From Hippophae tibetana (Eukaryota; Streptophyta; Magnoliopsida; Rosales; Elaeagnaceae), in contig CM072811.1 of the NCBI GenBank assembly GCA_037013495.1, positions 18,544,659 to 18,608,658 on the forward strand: a stretch of 64,000 nt of DNA, in the 5' to 3' direction. This document shows positions 23,750-35,142 of the stretch, piece after piece. A program made the translations under genes and the position numbers. The stretch's first letter is position 1; each line of letters opens with the position of its first letter. The notes under the pieces were generated by a model that searched no databases, had not been told where the DNA came from, and was given only the letters and a program-made list of their open reading frames with translations.

Positions 23750-25740
23750 TTATTCATCTTCTGATGAAGAATATTCATAATTTGAGTGTTCATATTTTGA
23801 ATCAGTTATTTCTTCCTCAGTTTCTTCCAATAGATAGATACTATAAGTATCATCTCTACCAGATTTCTCGATTGGTTCTAATTCCATTTTGAAAGCTTTT
23901 TCTAAGATTTTTGTTTTTTTATGGAAATTCCTTTTTAAATTCTTTTTTATGTTGAAGTCTACTTGTACATTCATTAGCATAATGTCCTTCCTCAGTACAT
24001 ATCCAACATCTGCATTTTTTTTCTTTTCTGAAGAGAAATAATTCCTTTTTTTAGAAGGTTTATAAATCTTTTTTCTAAAATATATTTTCTTGTAGTTTTC
24101 TCTATTGAATCTCTTTTTATATTTTTTAAAATTTTGTTTTCTGAATTTATATTTTGTTTATAAGATTTTATATTACATCCATATTTCCCTGGTATTTTAA
24201 AATCTCTTATATCATAGTAAAATTTATCATTTCCTCTTATTTGTTTATATTCTTTTCTTTCTTGGCATTTAATAATGATCCAATCCTTAAAACTTCTTAT
24301 TCTTCCTCCTAGAGTATCTGGTATAGTTTCTCTATTCCTTTATTCCTGATTTTTTGTTAAGGTTTTATATAATGTTCCAGGTAATTTTTGAAAAAAACAT
24401 TTCTTTATAGGTTATATGTATAGAAGGTGGTAATTTATGGTAATATATTTCATATTCACAAATGAAAGAATCTATGTAACACATGTTACAAATTTCCATA
24501 TTTGTTAAATGCCATTTAGTTTCATTGATTTCATTTTCAATGGATTCAATGATAGTCCTTCCTTTATCTTCTTCAATAAATTCTTTGTATATTTAATTTA
24601 TTATTATATCCAAGTATTCTCTTCCCGTGGAAGCATTTCCTTGCATTAATAAATGTTGTTGATTTGTTAAGTTTGAAAACCAAACTTTTACATTTCCTAT
24701 CATTTTATGTGTTATAAGCACTCTACAAGTTGAAAGATTTGTTTGGGTAGTTTGAGAAGTTTGTATGAGCACACTCATTCCACTAGCCCATTCATCTAAG
24801 GATTTTTTCCTATCTCTTATACAATCTAAATCTAGAAGTTCAGTTTTATGATTATCATGGAGTTTGAACTCTAGTGGAATACTACTTCTAGTTCCCCAAT
24901 GCAACCCTTCCTCTATTTTAGGTGGTTTTCTTCTTCTATACATAGTATCAGGTTGTTCTGTTCTTTGCCCATTTCTTTCTCTTTTATGTGGGTTAGATGT
25001 TGCTTCTTGGTAAGAGACTGGTAATGAAATTGGTTTAATATGACATTTTGAGGTCATATTTTTTGGTTCAGATAAGTTTCATTGATTATTGTCATATCAT
25101 CCTCTTATTTGTTAGTACAAAGTTTTTCATTATAATGTTCTTCTATTTCTTCATTGGTTAATGTCAATAACCTGATCAATGTTTCTATATCTCTATTTTC
25201 AGGGTCTATGAATTTTCTTTCTAATTCTTTTCTATATTCCATTAAATTGGAATTATCTCTTTATTCTTAGATTGTTCCTCATTTTTCCTTTTCTCATTTT
25301 TAGGAATCAAAGAATCTGATCTCCTTGGTAGTTCTTCTTTTAATTCTTCTAAATGATCATATTTATAACCTATTATTTCATTATCCCTATGTATGTTGTA
25401 TACATCTTTTCTTAGTTCTGAAAATTCCTTTTATATATCTTGTTGTAATTTATTATAACCATATTCATTTATTTCCTTTAGTAATTCTTTTTGTATATAT
25501 ATTATTTCCTGTAAATATTTTGTGTTTGATTCTTAGACAAATCCATTTCCTCTTTTAATAATTGAACAATTTCAAATAATTTTACTTGATATTTTTGCTA
25601 CACCTACTAGGCTTCCATTTACTTCTAAATACATATTTTTTATTTTTTGAATAAAAATTATTTTTTCTTAATATGCAACCATGAACTAATGCCTTCATTA
25701 TTTTAACTTCATTTTCTAGCTTTTTAACTTCTTCTTGGTT
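23750..25740 (-). pseudogene. Pararetroviral coat protein relic
   Basis: The longest open stretch is 24,593-25,057 (154 codons) with the KVWFSNLTNQQH segment typical of the capsid core; the fossil continues on both sides through frameshifts. A zinc knuckle CWICTEEGHYANEC lies at about 23,966-24,016, and the acidic end NYEYSSSEDE closes the region at 23,750. A CCHC knuckle followed by an acidic C-terminus is characteristic of caulimovirid coat proteins, which bind the genomic nucleic acid. The part from 25,060 to 25,740 is Lys/Glu-rich, coiled-coil-like and heavily interrupted. Confidence 0.78.
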
Positions 25741-25749
25741 AGAAGTTTC

Positions 25750-26860
25750 TCATTCATGGTCAATAAAAGTAAATCTTTGTATGTTATTAGTTTTAACAAC
25801 ATTACTATTTTTTCCTGTTATTAAGGGCTTTTCTTTAATATCTACTTTCCATTCTTCTGGTATTTTAAAGTTTGTTAATATTTTTGGTTTTATTATTTGT
25901 CCAAGTTCCTTAAAAGTTTTGTCTATTTCTATAAATTTATTTTTTCCATAAATTGAACTATTATGACTATTTGTTAAAGAATATGCTACTAGATAATGTA
26001 TTGAAAATAAATGATTTCTTTCATTCATTAAATCTCTTCTTTCAAATTCATAAGCCAGACTTAATACTTGATTTAGATTTTTATCATGTATATTTATAGC
26101 AAACCTAGGATATGCTGTAAATTTTAGCTTTTGGTATCCTAAATTACCATGAATTATTCTTAATAAGACATCCTGTCTATTTATTATTTTTTTATCTAAT
26201 AATGCTATTTTATTGGTGTATCTATTCCTTTTCTAAAATGAGCTTTTATTAGTATTTGAATTCCTTTTAAATGGATATATCCAATTTTTTCTTTATCTTT
26301 ATGAGGAATATTTGATAGCTTGTTTAATATAGTTTTTTTTATCAATTAATGGCATATTATATCTCCCTTTTACATCTGTAATCTTAATACTCATTTCTTT
26401 ATTACTTATACCATAATAAATTATATTTTTTCTAGGGAATAATTTTCTTAATAAAAATAATGGGTATTTAAATCCATATCCTTCTTTAAGATTTAACTTT
26501 GGTTTTTCAAATTTTCAATTTTTTTTTACTTATTACTATTTGCTTTTAAGATTTATATTTATGAGGAATTTTTGATAACTTATTTAATATAGTTTCTTTA
26601 TCAATTAATGATATATTATATCTCGTTTTTGCATCTGTAATCTTAATACTAATTTCTTTATTACTCATACTATAATAAATTATATTTTTTCTAGGAAATA
26701 ATTTTATTAATAAAAATGATGGGTCTTTAAATCCATCTCCTTCTTTAAGATTTAACTTTGATTTTTGATTTTCTTCAAATTTCTTTTTACTTATTACCAT
26801 TTTTTGTGAAAACATCCTGAAATGTCTTCTGTTTCTATCTATTATTTTTTCTTTCATTTG
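25750..26860 (-). pseudogene. Pararetroviral movement protein relic (30K superfamily)
   Basis: Two open pieces, 26,546-26,857 and 25,750-26,028, together with the broken sequence between them, carry the movement-protein pattern: the N-terminal ISIKITDAKTRYN block, a GxIHLKG/IxILIKAxF-like core (about 26,215-26,290, interrupted), and a C-terminal half with LAYEFERRDLMN and IPEEWKVDI. Such proteins widen plasmodesmata for virus spread. The N-terminal ~90 codons are present twice (see the 270-bp repeat), and stops occur in the core. Confidence 0.72.
26301..26800. repeat. 270-bp tandem duplication of the movement-protein start
   Basis: 'atgaggaatatttgatagcttgtttaatatag' at 26,301 recurs with substitutions at 26,571; the similarity extends about 220 bp through 'ataataaattatattttttctagg'. 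Both copies encode the same N-terminal block. A weak third trace ('ttaggaatatttttgataactg') is at about 26,890. Confidence 0.85.
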
Positions 26861-26879
26861 AGAATATATATATATATTT

Positions 26880-27938
26880 TTAATTAAATCTTAGGAATAT
26901 TTTTGATAACTGTTAAATTTAACCTTCGTTTTCAGGGATATTTTTGAATTTTTTGAAATCTTGAAAGTATTTTTAATTTTTTCCCGTAAATATGTTATAT
27001 CTTTTAAATTATTTCTACTAACGTATCAATTAGAAGTGACATGAGATAGAGTCCTATTTCAATTTGGTTAAAAAAATTCATAACCCCAAATTAATTAATT
27101 GATCAGAAGTGACTCATTTCATAAAATGTTTTACACCAATTTAAACCAAAATACATACATATTTATTGTTATGTAATTTCATAATAAAGTTATAAATAGT
27201 GGTTAAAAACTCAATGTACTAAGTTGAGAGTTATTTAAAACTTTTAATAGGAATTAAAATATTTACCCAAATAATTATGTTAAACTCAACCGAATCCAAT
27301 CATTTGAATTGGTTTTGCGTATTATCTATGTATAATTTACATAAATTAAATATCTTATAGTTGACATGATTCATACAAAACATATATATTAACTGGTTTT
27401 AAAATAAGTTGATACGTTGGGCCAAGTAAATTAAAATAAGGAAAAAAGGCTAGTGGGAGATACAGGGAGAAAACGTGCATCTTTTTGACCTTTTACTATT
27501 CTCTTTTTTTTTTTTTTTATGTTAAATAACCTTGATCAACATGTTAATTTTATTTATGAAAGCCAATAATTCCTCCTATTACCTCCCCACACCTAATACT
27601 ATAATTTACTTGACTTAATTAATGTTATTCTTATAACTTTGATATTATTTTTTATTCTTTATGTTTTTCATTAATATATAAAATAGATATAAAAGCAAAA
27701 AAGAATTCAAATTATTATACTTTTAATACTAGATAACCATTTTGGATTTGAAATAACCATCTTGACCCACTTATAATTAATTACAATTATTTTTAAGAAA
27801 AATAGTTGATTTTTTGCTTATTTGGGATTGAATGATAGGAGTTTTCTACACCCTTATCCCTAATCAATTTGGCTACTGTTTTCTACATGTAGATCTATAT
27901 ATTCTGTTTATAATAATTTATCCTAAATCTCTGCACAG
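26880..27938. other. Intergenic or intronic AT-rich DNA
   Basis: No coding motif is visible. This is where the missing 5' exons of the dehydrogenase should lie if it were complete, but I found no Gly-rich TGxxxGIG coding block on either strand. Confidence 0.6.
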
Positions 27939-29354
27939 GTGAACAATGCAGGGATTATTGGAGCCATAATCGATATTAATGCATACTTAGCTGCAATAGA
28001 TGCTGCAAGAAAGGTAAATGTGCGACATAAAATTTCTTATTTTATGTAACTAAAGGTAACTTATCTTTTAGGGAGACTAGCTTGTGATATATACATGGAG
28101 TAGTATCTTTTATGTTCTCTTATTTTTTATTTATGACATTAAAACCAGAAAGGATTAACCTCTTGTTGGTCATGAAGCAGGAAAATGCTGAGGTTGATTC
28201 GGCTAAAACAATGACTCAAACATATGAGTTGGCCGAAGAGTGCATGCAAACCAATTACTATGGTACTAAAACAACAACCGAAGCACTTATTCCTCTACTC
28301 CAGTCATTTGGTTCGCCGAGGATCGTTAATGTTTCGTCTTCCATAGGGAAGTTACAGGTATAGTCATTAAATTTGGTACAAGAATTCTTTTATGGTACCT
28401 TATTTTCATATATGTATTTAGGTGTCACGTACATTTATTTTTCTAAACTTTATGTTAATTTAGACCAAATTAGTATTTGCGTGCCCACACCCATATTAAT
28501 GTTATGTAATTTAGGAGATAAAATGAATAGCTCAACTTATTTAAAGTTGATCCAATTAGTCAAAAAAACATATCTCATTTAGTTCATATAAAAATAATTC
28601 TTTTGTAAAAAATAATTACTATAATGTTACTATAGAAAATTAGTATTTTTATTATAAAAATATAATAAAAAGATAACATTTATTTTAATATTTTTGTTTC
28701 TTGACAAAATTATAAATAATTTTTATTTTTATTTTTACTTTTCTAAAATGTAAATGGGCAAACAGCTGTTTAAACTAGTTCATTTACATGAGAGCTGAGT
28801 TGAATTTATGTTATATAAAATTTAAATAAATTTAGTTGAATCTATTCAAACTGATCGGGTTTACCTTATTTGATACCTATAGACATGGGTAATTAAGGGA
28901 AAATAAATAAATAAAGAGTACATATAAATGAAAAGAAGGGTTGATCGTATTAATTTGCTTGTAAAATTTGTTGCAGAACATATCAAATGATTGCGCTAAA
29001 GGGATTTTAAGTGATGTTGAAACCCTTACAGAAGAGAGAATAGATGAAGTATTGAGAGAGTTTGTGAAAGATTTCAAAGAAGATTCATTAGAAAGCAAAG
29101 GATGGCCTACTGCTATGTCTGCCTACATTGTCTCAAAAGCAGCCGTGAATGCATACACAAGGATTCAAGCTAAGAAGCACCCCAACTTCCGTATCAATTG
29201 TATTTGCCCTGGCTTTGTGAAGACTGACCTTAATGATAATACAGGCAACTTATCTGTTGAAGAAGGAGCTGAAAGTCCTGTGAAGTTAGCATTGCTTCCT
29301 AATGATGGCTCTACTGGCCTGTTTTTCTTTCGATCAGAAGTGTCATCATTTTGA
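27939..29354 (+). pseudogene. Short-chain dehydrogenase/reductase, 5'-truncated (neomenthol/salutaridine reductase-like)
   Basis: Three exons with proper splice sites: 27,939-28,013 (acceptor ctgcacag, donor gtaaatg), 28,181-28,357 (acceptor gaagcag, donor gtatag) and 28,977-29,354 (acceptor gttgcag, stop TGA). All three join in frame and give about 209 residues. Visible SDR motifs are VNNAG at the start, the catalytic serine in [12 protein letters not shown], the YxxxK pair in [13 protein letters not shown] and the [12 protein letters not shown] block. The family (plant SDRs related to (+)-neomenthol dehydrogenase and salutaridine reductase) is NADPH-dependent, cytosolic and about 300 residues long. 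The first ~90 residues, including the cofactor-binding TGxxxGIG, are absent, and the exon starts exactly at VNNAG. Either the 5' exons are lost or they lie beyond the 11-kb repeat/virus block. A polyadenylation-like aataaaag lies at 29,421. Confidence 0.85.
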
Positions 29355-29589
29355 TTCAACATGACATATCCATGAAATACACAAACTATCTAATGCTTAT
29401 ATATATATATGTTTTGGATAATAAAAGTTTTCTTAATGCACATTTGAGTGGAAAGAAACAATGTTGTTACAAATTAATTATATTGCAAAAGTGTATACCT
29501 AATGTATGGTTTTGTAATGCATTATGTGTTTTAATTTTTAAGTTCAAACTTAAGTTTTTGAATTTAATATTGTTTGATAACTAATTCTA

Positions 29590-30130
29590 TTTTCAATATT
29601 ATTTTAATTGGAAACTGCTTTTTTTCTTCTTCTTTTTCTAAGAGTTTAAATAGAGAGATAGTATGTTTATTCTGAAATCTCATTATATTGAGAAATCAGT
29701 AAAATGTTAAGGCAACAAATCGATCTCAATCTCTCCATTCCATCTATTTATACTTGCTACTTGTATTAGATCATGAGCCTGCTGATTGAGATATCCGGGA
29801 ATCCATCTGATTTATAACATTGCAAATTTAGAGAAATCTAGAATCACCTTCTCTAGTATTTCCTTTGTTCTTGATGAAACCAGATGTCATTTATTCATCA
29901 TTGTCGCTTCAATCACAGATTTAGCATCCCTCCTTCTATGTAGACAGCTTTTGATGCATAATATAGTGCATGTTGAAGTAACATAGAAAGTGACTTCTTC
30001 TGCTGAAGTGGCTGTGGTAAAGTCTACCTTTCTACAAGTTGTTTTGCCATAGTGGTATGTCATTATGAACCCAATTCCAACCTTACCTTGTTGCCATGCA
30101 GCATCAAAGTTTATTGAATTTATGTGGTAT
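29590..30130 (-). pseudogene. LINE fragment A: RNase H-like domain and 3' end
   Basis: The minus strand encodes INFDAAWQQGKVGIGFIM, then SAEEV and RRDAKSVIEA, the pattern of the RNase H domain at the C-terminus of plant L1-type LINEs (NFDAA...G..G.G....; AEE..A; ...V..E.D). It runs up to 30,130, where the Copia-2 LTR starts; the upstream part resumes at 35,143. The 3' boundary is indistinct. A pyrimidine-rich stretch near 29,610-29,640 could be the remains of the poly(A) tail in reverse orientation. Confidence 0.7.
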
Positions 30131-30627
30131 TGTTGGTCTTTTTTATTGGTCAAACTTATATATACCAAACCGTACAATAAATGACAATAAAAAAGAAGGA
30201 AAAGAGTGGTTATCAACTCAATAACCCAAAAATATTGAGTGGATGGTGCATCCTTTTGTTAAAAAAGAAGGAAAACTAATTAAGAATTAGTTGACAAAAC
30301 GGATAGAAGGGAGGGTTTTTGCATCTATAAATGGAGCATCCTAATAAGTATTTTGTATTATTAAAAATCCAATTGAGAGAAAAGCTTAGAGAAAAAAAGC
30401 TTCAATGAAATTTTTTTTTGAGAGAAATTGTTTTGGGTGTAATTGGGTTGTGAATTATAAATATTGTAAACACTTTATATAATTTCTTCCTTTTTGTAAA
30501 AAGATCTGCAGTAGATCTGGAGACGTAGGCAAAATTGACCGAATTCTGTTATTAAATTTGTGTTATTTTGTTTATTTTTTCTTTCTCATAAATCTGGCTA
30601 ATCAATAATTTACGTAATTTTCCAACA
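30131..30627 (+). repeat. Copia-2 5' LTR
   Basis: 497 bp, TGTTGGTC...CCAACA. It has a 13-bp insertion near its start (ttttttattggtc) relative to the 3' LTR. A possible TATA box 'ctataaatgg' is at about 30,324 and pyrimidine-rich sequence lies toward the end. The two LTRs differ at many sites, indicating an old insertion. Confidence 0.9.
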
Positions 30628-30629
30628 AC

Positions 30630-30641
30630 TGGTATCAGAGC
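30630..30641 (+). other. Copia-2 primer binding site (tRNA-iMet)
   Basis: TGGTATCAGAGC, two bases after the LTR end; complementary to initiator tRNA-Met. Confidence 0.93.
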
Positions 30642-30817
30642 ATTTTATGGTGATTTATGTCAATTGTCTACAATTTACTATTCATATGAATAGTGAATTA
30701 TGTGAATATTAAAATTTTATAGGCGATATTGGTTTGTTAACGGAGGTGTTCTAATACACGGTGGTTCGTAGGAATAGTCAGAAACGATTCAGATGAAGTC
30801 AGATTTGAGTGGGAGTA

Positions 30818-31573
30818 ATGGCCGTAGATGAAGGAAATGTGAAACTCGAGAAATTCGATGTCACATATTTTGGGTTTTGGAAAATGCAGATAGAAGATTA
30901 TCTGTATCAAAAAAGTTTGTATCAACCTCTCTCAAGGAAGAAGATTGGAATCTTAAATACAGATAAGCCCTCATAGTTATTCGATTGACACTATCCTACA
31001 ATATTGCTTTTAACATAGCAAAGTAAACGACCACGATGGGTCTTATGGCAGCTCTCTCCCATATTTATGAGAAGCCATCAGTCTCAAACAAAGTGCACTT
31101 GATGAGACGTTTGTACAATTTGCGGATGACGGAAGGCACATCGGTAGCTCAACATCTCAATGAACTCAACACAGTCATAATCCAATTGATTTTAGTTGGA
31201 TTTGAATTCGATCAAGAAGTATGAGAATTTATACTTTTGTCTTCTCTACCAGAAAGCTGGACTGCAACTGTTACAGTTGTGAGTAGCTCGTCAGAAAGTA
31301 ATAAGTTGAAATTTGATGATGTTCGTGATCCTCAGTGAAAAGATCCTACGTAGAGAGTCTGGTGAATCGTCAACCTCTTCAGTTTTGCATACAAAGTCAA
31401 GAGGAAGAAATTCAACTAAAGGGAATAGACATGGCTATCGAGGTAGATCAAAGGATAGGAGGTCCAAATCTAGGAATCCTAAGAATTCCAATTGCTCAAA
31501 GAATGTCGAGTGTTGGAATTGTGGAAGAACCAGACACTACAAAAATAAGTGCAAGAGTGCACTGAAAGACTAG
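30818..31573 (+). pseudogene. Copia-2 gag
   Basis: The ATG at 30,818 opens MAVDEGNVKLEKFDVTYFGF..KMQIEDYL, the standard copia gag start; a stop and frame changes follow after about 50 codons. The middle region (31,036-31,224) holds the LMRRLYNLRMTEGTSVAQHL block (UBN2-type gag). The zinc knuckle CWNCGRTRHYKNKC is at about 31,510-31,551 after a basic stretch; the usual glycine and histidine spacing is retained but GH has become RH. Confidence 0.88.
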
Positions 31574-31619
31574 GAAGCTAAGGTAGACAAAAATGTTACT
31601 TCACCTTAGGAGGAGATGA

Positions 31620-32760
31620 TACATTGATATGCTCATTAGAAAGCAAGGAAGAATCTTGAGTGTTAGACTCTGGAGCATCGTTCCATGCTACTTCACAGAA
31701 AGAATTCTTCAAGAAATATGTCCTTGAAAATCTTGAAAAGGTATATCTTAGTGATGATCAACCGTGTGCTATTATTGGCAAAAGTGTAGTGAAGATAAGT
31801 TGAATGGGTCTCTTTGGGAGCTGAAGGATATCAGGCATATTCCTGACATAAGAAAGAACTTAATCTCGATAGGGCATTTGGAAAGTGAGTGGCATTCTTT
31901 ACATGGTAGCAGGGGTACGTTGTTCGATTGTATTTGCAATAGGCAATGAAACACCAAATCTGTGGTACTAGAGACTAGGCCACATGAGTGAGAAAGGGAT
32001 GAAGATTATGCACTCAAAGGGAAAACTTCTAGGTCTATAGTTAGCAGATATAGACATGTGTAAAGATTGCATACTTGGAAAGCAAAATAGAGTCAACTTT
32101 TAGACAAGTGACAAAACCTCAAAGAAGGAAAGGCTAGAGTTCATTCACTCTGATGTTTGGGGACCAATGACCATCTCATCCATTGGTGGGAAACACTACT
32201 TCGTGACTTTCATCGATGATCACTCTCAGAAGGTATGAGTTTATTTCTAAAGAATAAGTCTTAAGTATTTGAGGCTTTCAGGAGATGGAAAGCTATGGTT
32301 GAAAATGAGACATGTTTGAAGAACAAAAGGCTCAAAACTGACATTGGTGATGAATATGAAGACACCATATTCAAAAATTTCTGCTATGAGCACGAGATCA
32401 GAATGGAGAGAACTATGTCAGACACGTCTCATCACAATGGTGTAGCTGAGCATATGAACCAAATGTTGATAGAAAGAGCCAAAAGAATTTGTATACAGTC
32501 ACGTCTACCAAAGCAGTTCTGGGTAGAAGTAGTAACACGATAGCTGACTTGATCAATCGAGGCATATATGTTCCATTGGAGCACATAATACTAGAAGAGA
32601 TATGGACCAAAAAAGAGGTAAAACTATCAGATCTGAAAGTTTTTGGTTGTGTACATTTATGCATATCAGTGATCAAGCTAGGAATAAGCTTGATCTCAAA
32701 TCCAAGAAATGCACCTTCTTCAGCTATGGTGAGGATGAGTTTAGATACCTAATTTGGGAT
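31620..32760 (+). pseudogene. Copia-2 protease and integrase
   Basis: Protease site VLDSGASFHAT at about 31,660-31,690; pre-integrase zinc region CKDCILGKQNRV near 32,060; integrase core HSDVWGPMTI, YFVTFIDDHS (32,150-32,230), then HNGVAEHMNQMLIERAKRI with the catalytic glutamate (about 32,430-32,490) and the SDLKVFGC block near 32,630. The second catalytic aspartate region reads KTDIGDEYE instead of the usual RSDNGGEY. At least six stops or frameshifts interrupt the region. Confidence 0.88.
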
Positions 32761-33900
32761 GACAAAAACAAGAAAGTGATCTGTAGTAGAGATGTGATTT
32801 TCAACGAAAGGGTGATGTATAAGGAGAGGTATAAAACAGATGCCAACAACTCAGAGCAGAATGAGTCAGTATTTACAGATGCAAATACTGTCCCAGATAG
32901 TACCGTGATGGAACCAATTATAATAAGTCCTCCGCTAGAGGAACTCATTGGACAGAGCAGTATGTAGCAGTACGACACACCACAGCCTCCTACTCCAGCT
33001 CTTGTATTGAGAAGGTCTTATCGACCTCATGTTCCTAATAGGAGATACATGAACTAATTGTTGTTGACTGATGAAGGGGAGCCTGAATGCTACGATGAAG
33101 CTTGTTAGACTCGAGATTCCAGCAAGTAGAAGCTTTCCATGAAAGAAGAAATGAAATCTCTCATATCTAACCAAACATGGGAACTAGATGAGTTACCCAT
33201 GGGGAAGAAGGCACTTCATAAAAAATTGGTGTACCAAGTGAAAGAGGAGCATGCTGATTCTAAGAGATAAAAGTCTGACTAGTTGTCAAAGGATTTCAGT
33301 AGAAGGAAGGAGTTGACTACATCAACATTTTTGCTCTTGTTGTGAAGCTCAATACTATCAGTGTTGAGTATTATAGCCATTAAAGATCTTCATCTTAAAC
33401 ATTTGGATGTTAAGAATGCATTCTTTCATGGAGACTTAGATGAGGAGATATACATATACCAGCGAGAAGGTTTCTCAAATTGAGGGAAGAAGAACATGGT
33501 CTGCAGACTTAAGAAGAGTTTGTATGGCTTGAAACAAGCCTCTAAAAACTGGTATAGAAGTTTGACAGCTTCATGCACAAAAAAGGTTTCTAGAAGTGCA
33601 ATATCAACCATTATTGCTACTTTAAGAGATATAGGTCTAGTTATATCATTTTACAACTTTATATTGATGATATGTTAATAGCAAGTTCAGATATGGGTGA
33701 TATTAGAAGGTTGAAACAGTAATTTTCAAAGGAGTTTGACATGAAAGACTTCGGTCCAAGAAAGAGGATTCTTGGAATGCAAATCACAAGAGATAATAAG
33801 AGAGGATCCTTGCAGTTATCTCAGGAAGAGTACATCAACAGTGTTTTGTAGAGATTCAACATGAGTGATGTCGAGCCAGTTAGCACACCCTTGGTTAGAC
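32760..33900 (+). pseudogene. Copia-2 reverse transcriptase
   Basis: Blocks in order: WELDELPMGKKAL (33,180), HLDVKNAFFHGDLDEEIY (about 33,400), KKSLYGLKQASKNWY (33,510), LYIDDMLIASSD with the YxDD-type catalytic pair (about 33,660), MKDFGPRKRILGMQI (33,740). Frame changes lie between most of these blocks. Confidence 0.88.
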
Positions 33901-33999
33901 ATTTTTTCCTTTCCAAGGATCAGTCCCTCAGACGGAGGAAGAGAGAATTCATGGCTAAGGTTGGTTCTGCCTCAGCCATTGGAAGTTTGATGTACACGA

Positions 34000-34604
34000 T
34001 GGTCTATATGAAACCATACTATGGGATTTGTTAGCAGGTTTAGGTTAAATCTAAGGAAAGCTCATTGAGAAGCAGTCAGGTGGATTTTGAGGTATTTACG
34101 AGGCACCACATAGAAGTATTTGTACTTTAGTAAATGAGATTTATAAGTACAAGGCTACATAGATGCAGACTTTGGAGGCAAATTTGATTGCCAAAGAAGC
34201 ACCACCGGTTATATATTTACCGTTAGAACTACAGTTATTAGTTGGATGTCACAGATACAGAAGATTGTCATTCTATCCATTACAGAGGATGAGTATGTAG
34301 CAGTGACTGAAGCTAGTAAAGATGATATGGCTTCGAGGTTTGTTAACTGAGTTAGGATTTAAACAAGAGAAGAATGTTATGCACAATGATAGTCAAAATG
34401 CGATACACTTGGCAAAGAATTCAACATTTCATTCTAAAACCAAGCATATTAGGATTCATTATCACTTCATCAGATTCCTATTGGAAGATGATGTATTAAT
34501 ATTGGAAATGATTCAAGGAAGCAAAAACCAAGCGAATATATTGATATGGGCAGTGACTATTGACAAACTGAAGTTGTGTTCAACTTCAGTTGGTCTGCTA
34601 GAGT
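34000..34604 (+). pseudogene. Copia-2 RNase H
   Basis: GYIDADFGG, then QRSTTGYIFT, SITEDEYVAVTEA and the continuous open stretch 34,322-34,606 with MIWLRGLLTELGF, DSQNAIHLAKN and TKHIRIHYHFIR. These are the copia RNase H motifs. The C-terminal open frame ends 70 bp before the 3' LTR. Confidence 0.88.
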
Positions 34605-34675
34605 AACAAGACTAAAAAAATACTACATTGATCGAGCTGTGAAGATAGATTGAAATCAATCTTCAAGTGGGAGAT

Positions 34676-35142
34676 TGTTGGTCAAACTTACATGCATCAA
34701 ACGGTGCAATAAAACAAAAAAGGAAAATAGTGGTTATCAAGCCAACAATCCAATAAAATTGAGTGAACGGTGCATCCTTTTGTTGAAAAAGAAGTAAAGC
34801 CAATTAAGAATTAGTTGTCAAAATATGTAGGGGTGGTTCATCTATAAATAGAGAACCCAATAGGTACTGTGTATTATTAAAAATCTAATTAAGAAAAAAA
34901 CTTAGAGAAAAAAGTTTTAGTGAGAGAAAATTGAGAGCAATATTTTTGAGTATAATTAGGTTGTAAGTTGTGAGTTTTGTAAATACTTTGTATAATTTTT
35001 CCCTTTTAATAAAAATATATGTAACGGATCTAGAAACGTAGGCAAAATTAACAAAACTCTGTTATCAAATTTGTGTGTTATTTTATCTATTTTTACTGTC
35101 TTATAAATCTTGCTTATCGAAAATTTACATAATTTCCCGACA
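34676..35142 (+). repeat. Copia-2 3' LTR
   Basis: 467 bp, TGTTGGTCAAAC...CCCGACA, preceded by the purine-rich aagtgggagat tract. Partner of 30,131-30,627. Confidence 0.9.

Larger units (their letters stand above)
23012..26857 (-). mobile_element. Endogenous pararetrovirus relic (Caulimoviridae), truncated
   Basis: On the minus strand the order is movement protein, coat protein with zinc knuckle and acidic tail, then aspartic protease, the layout of caulimovirid polyproteins. It stops at about 23,012, just before reverse transcriptase would begin, where the tandem array takes over. There are no LTRs and no integrase, which separates it from gypsy elements. Stops and frameshifts occur in every domain and the movement-protein start region is reduplicated, so this is a dead genomic fossil. 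Genus assignment is not possible without the reverse transcriptase; its AT/Lys/Asn-rich composition is only suggestive. Confidence 0.82.
30131..35142 (+). mobile_element. Ty1/copia LTR retrotransposon, Tnt1-like (Copia-2)
   Basis: 5.0 kb on the plus strand: LTR, TGGTATCAGAGC primer site, gag, protease, integrase, reverse transcriptase, RNase H, purine-rich tract, LTR. The protein motifs (LDSGASFHAT, IRHIPDIRKNLISIG, LKVFGC..., CSRDVIFNE) resemble the Tork/Tnt1 group. Stop codons are frequent, many of them TAG/TAA/TGA where CAG/CAA/CGA is expected, a pattern of deamination of methylated cytosine. It interrupts the LINE. No TSD: ggtat on the left, tgctt on the right. Confidence 0.93.

Noticed and set aside
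23012..26857. Gypsy element instead of virus
   Set aside because: There is no integrase, LTR or primer site next to it, while a movement-protein-like region and the coat-protein knuckle with acidic tail fit Caulimoviridae.
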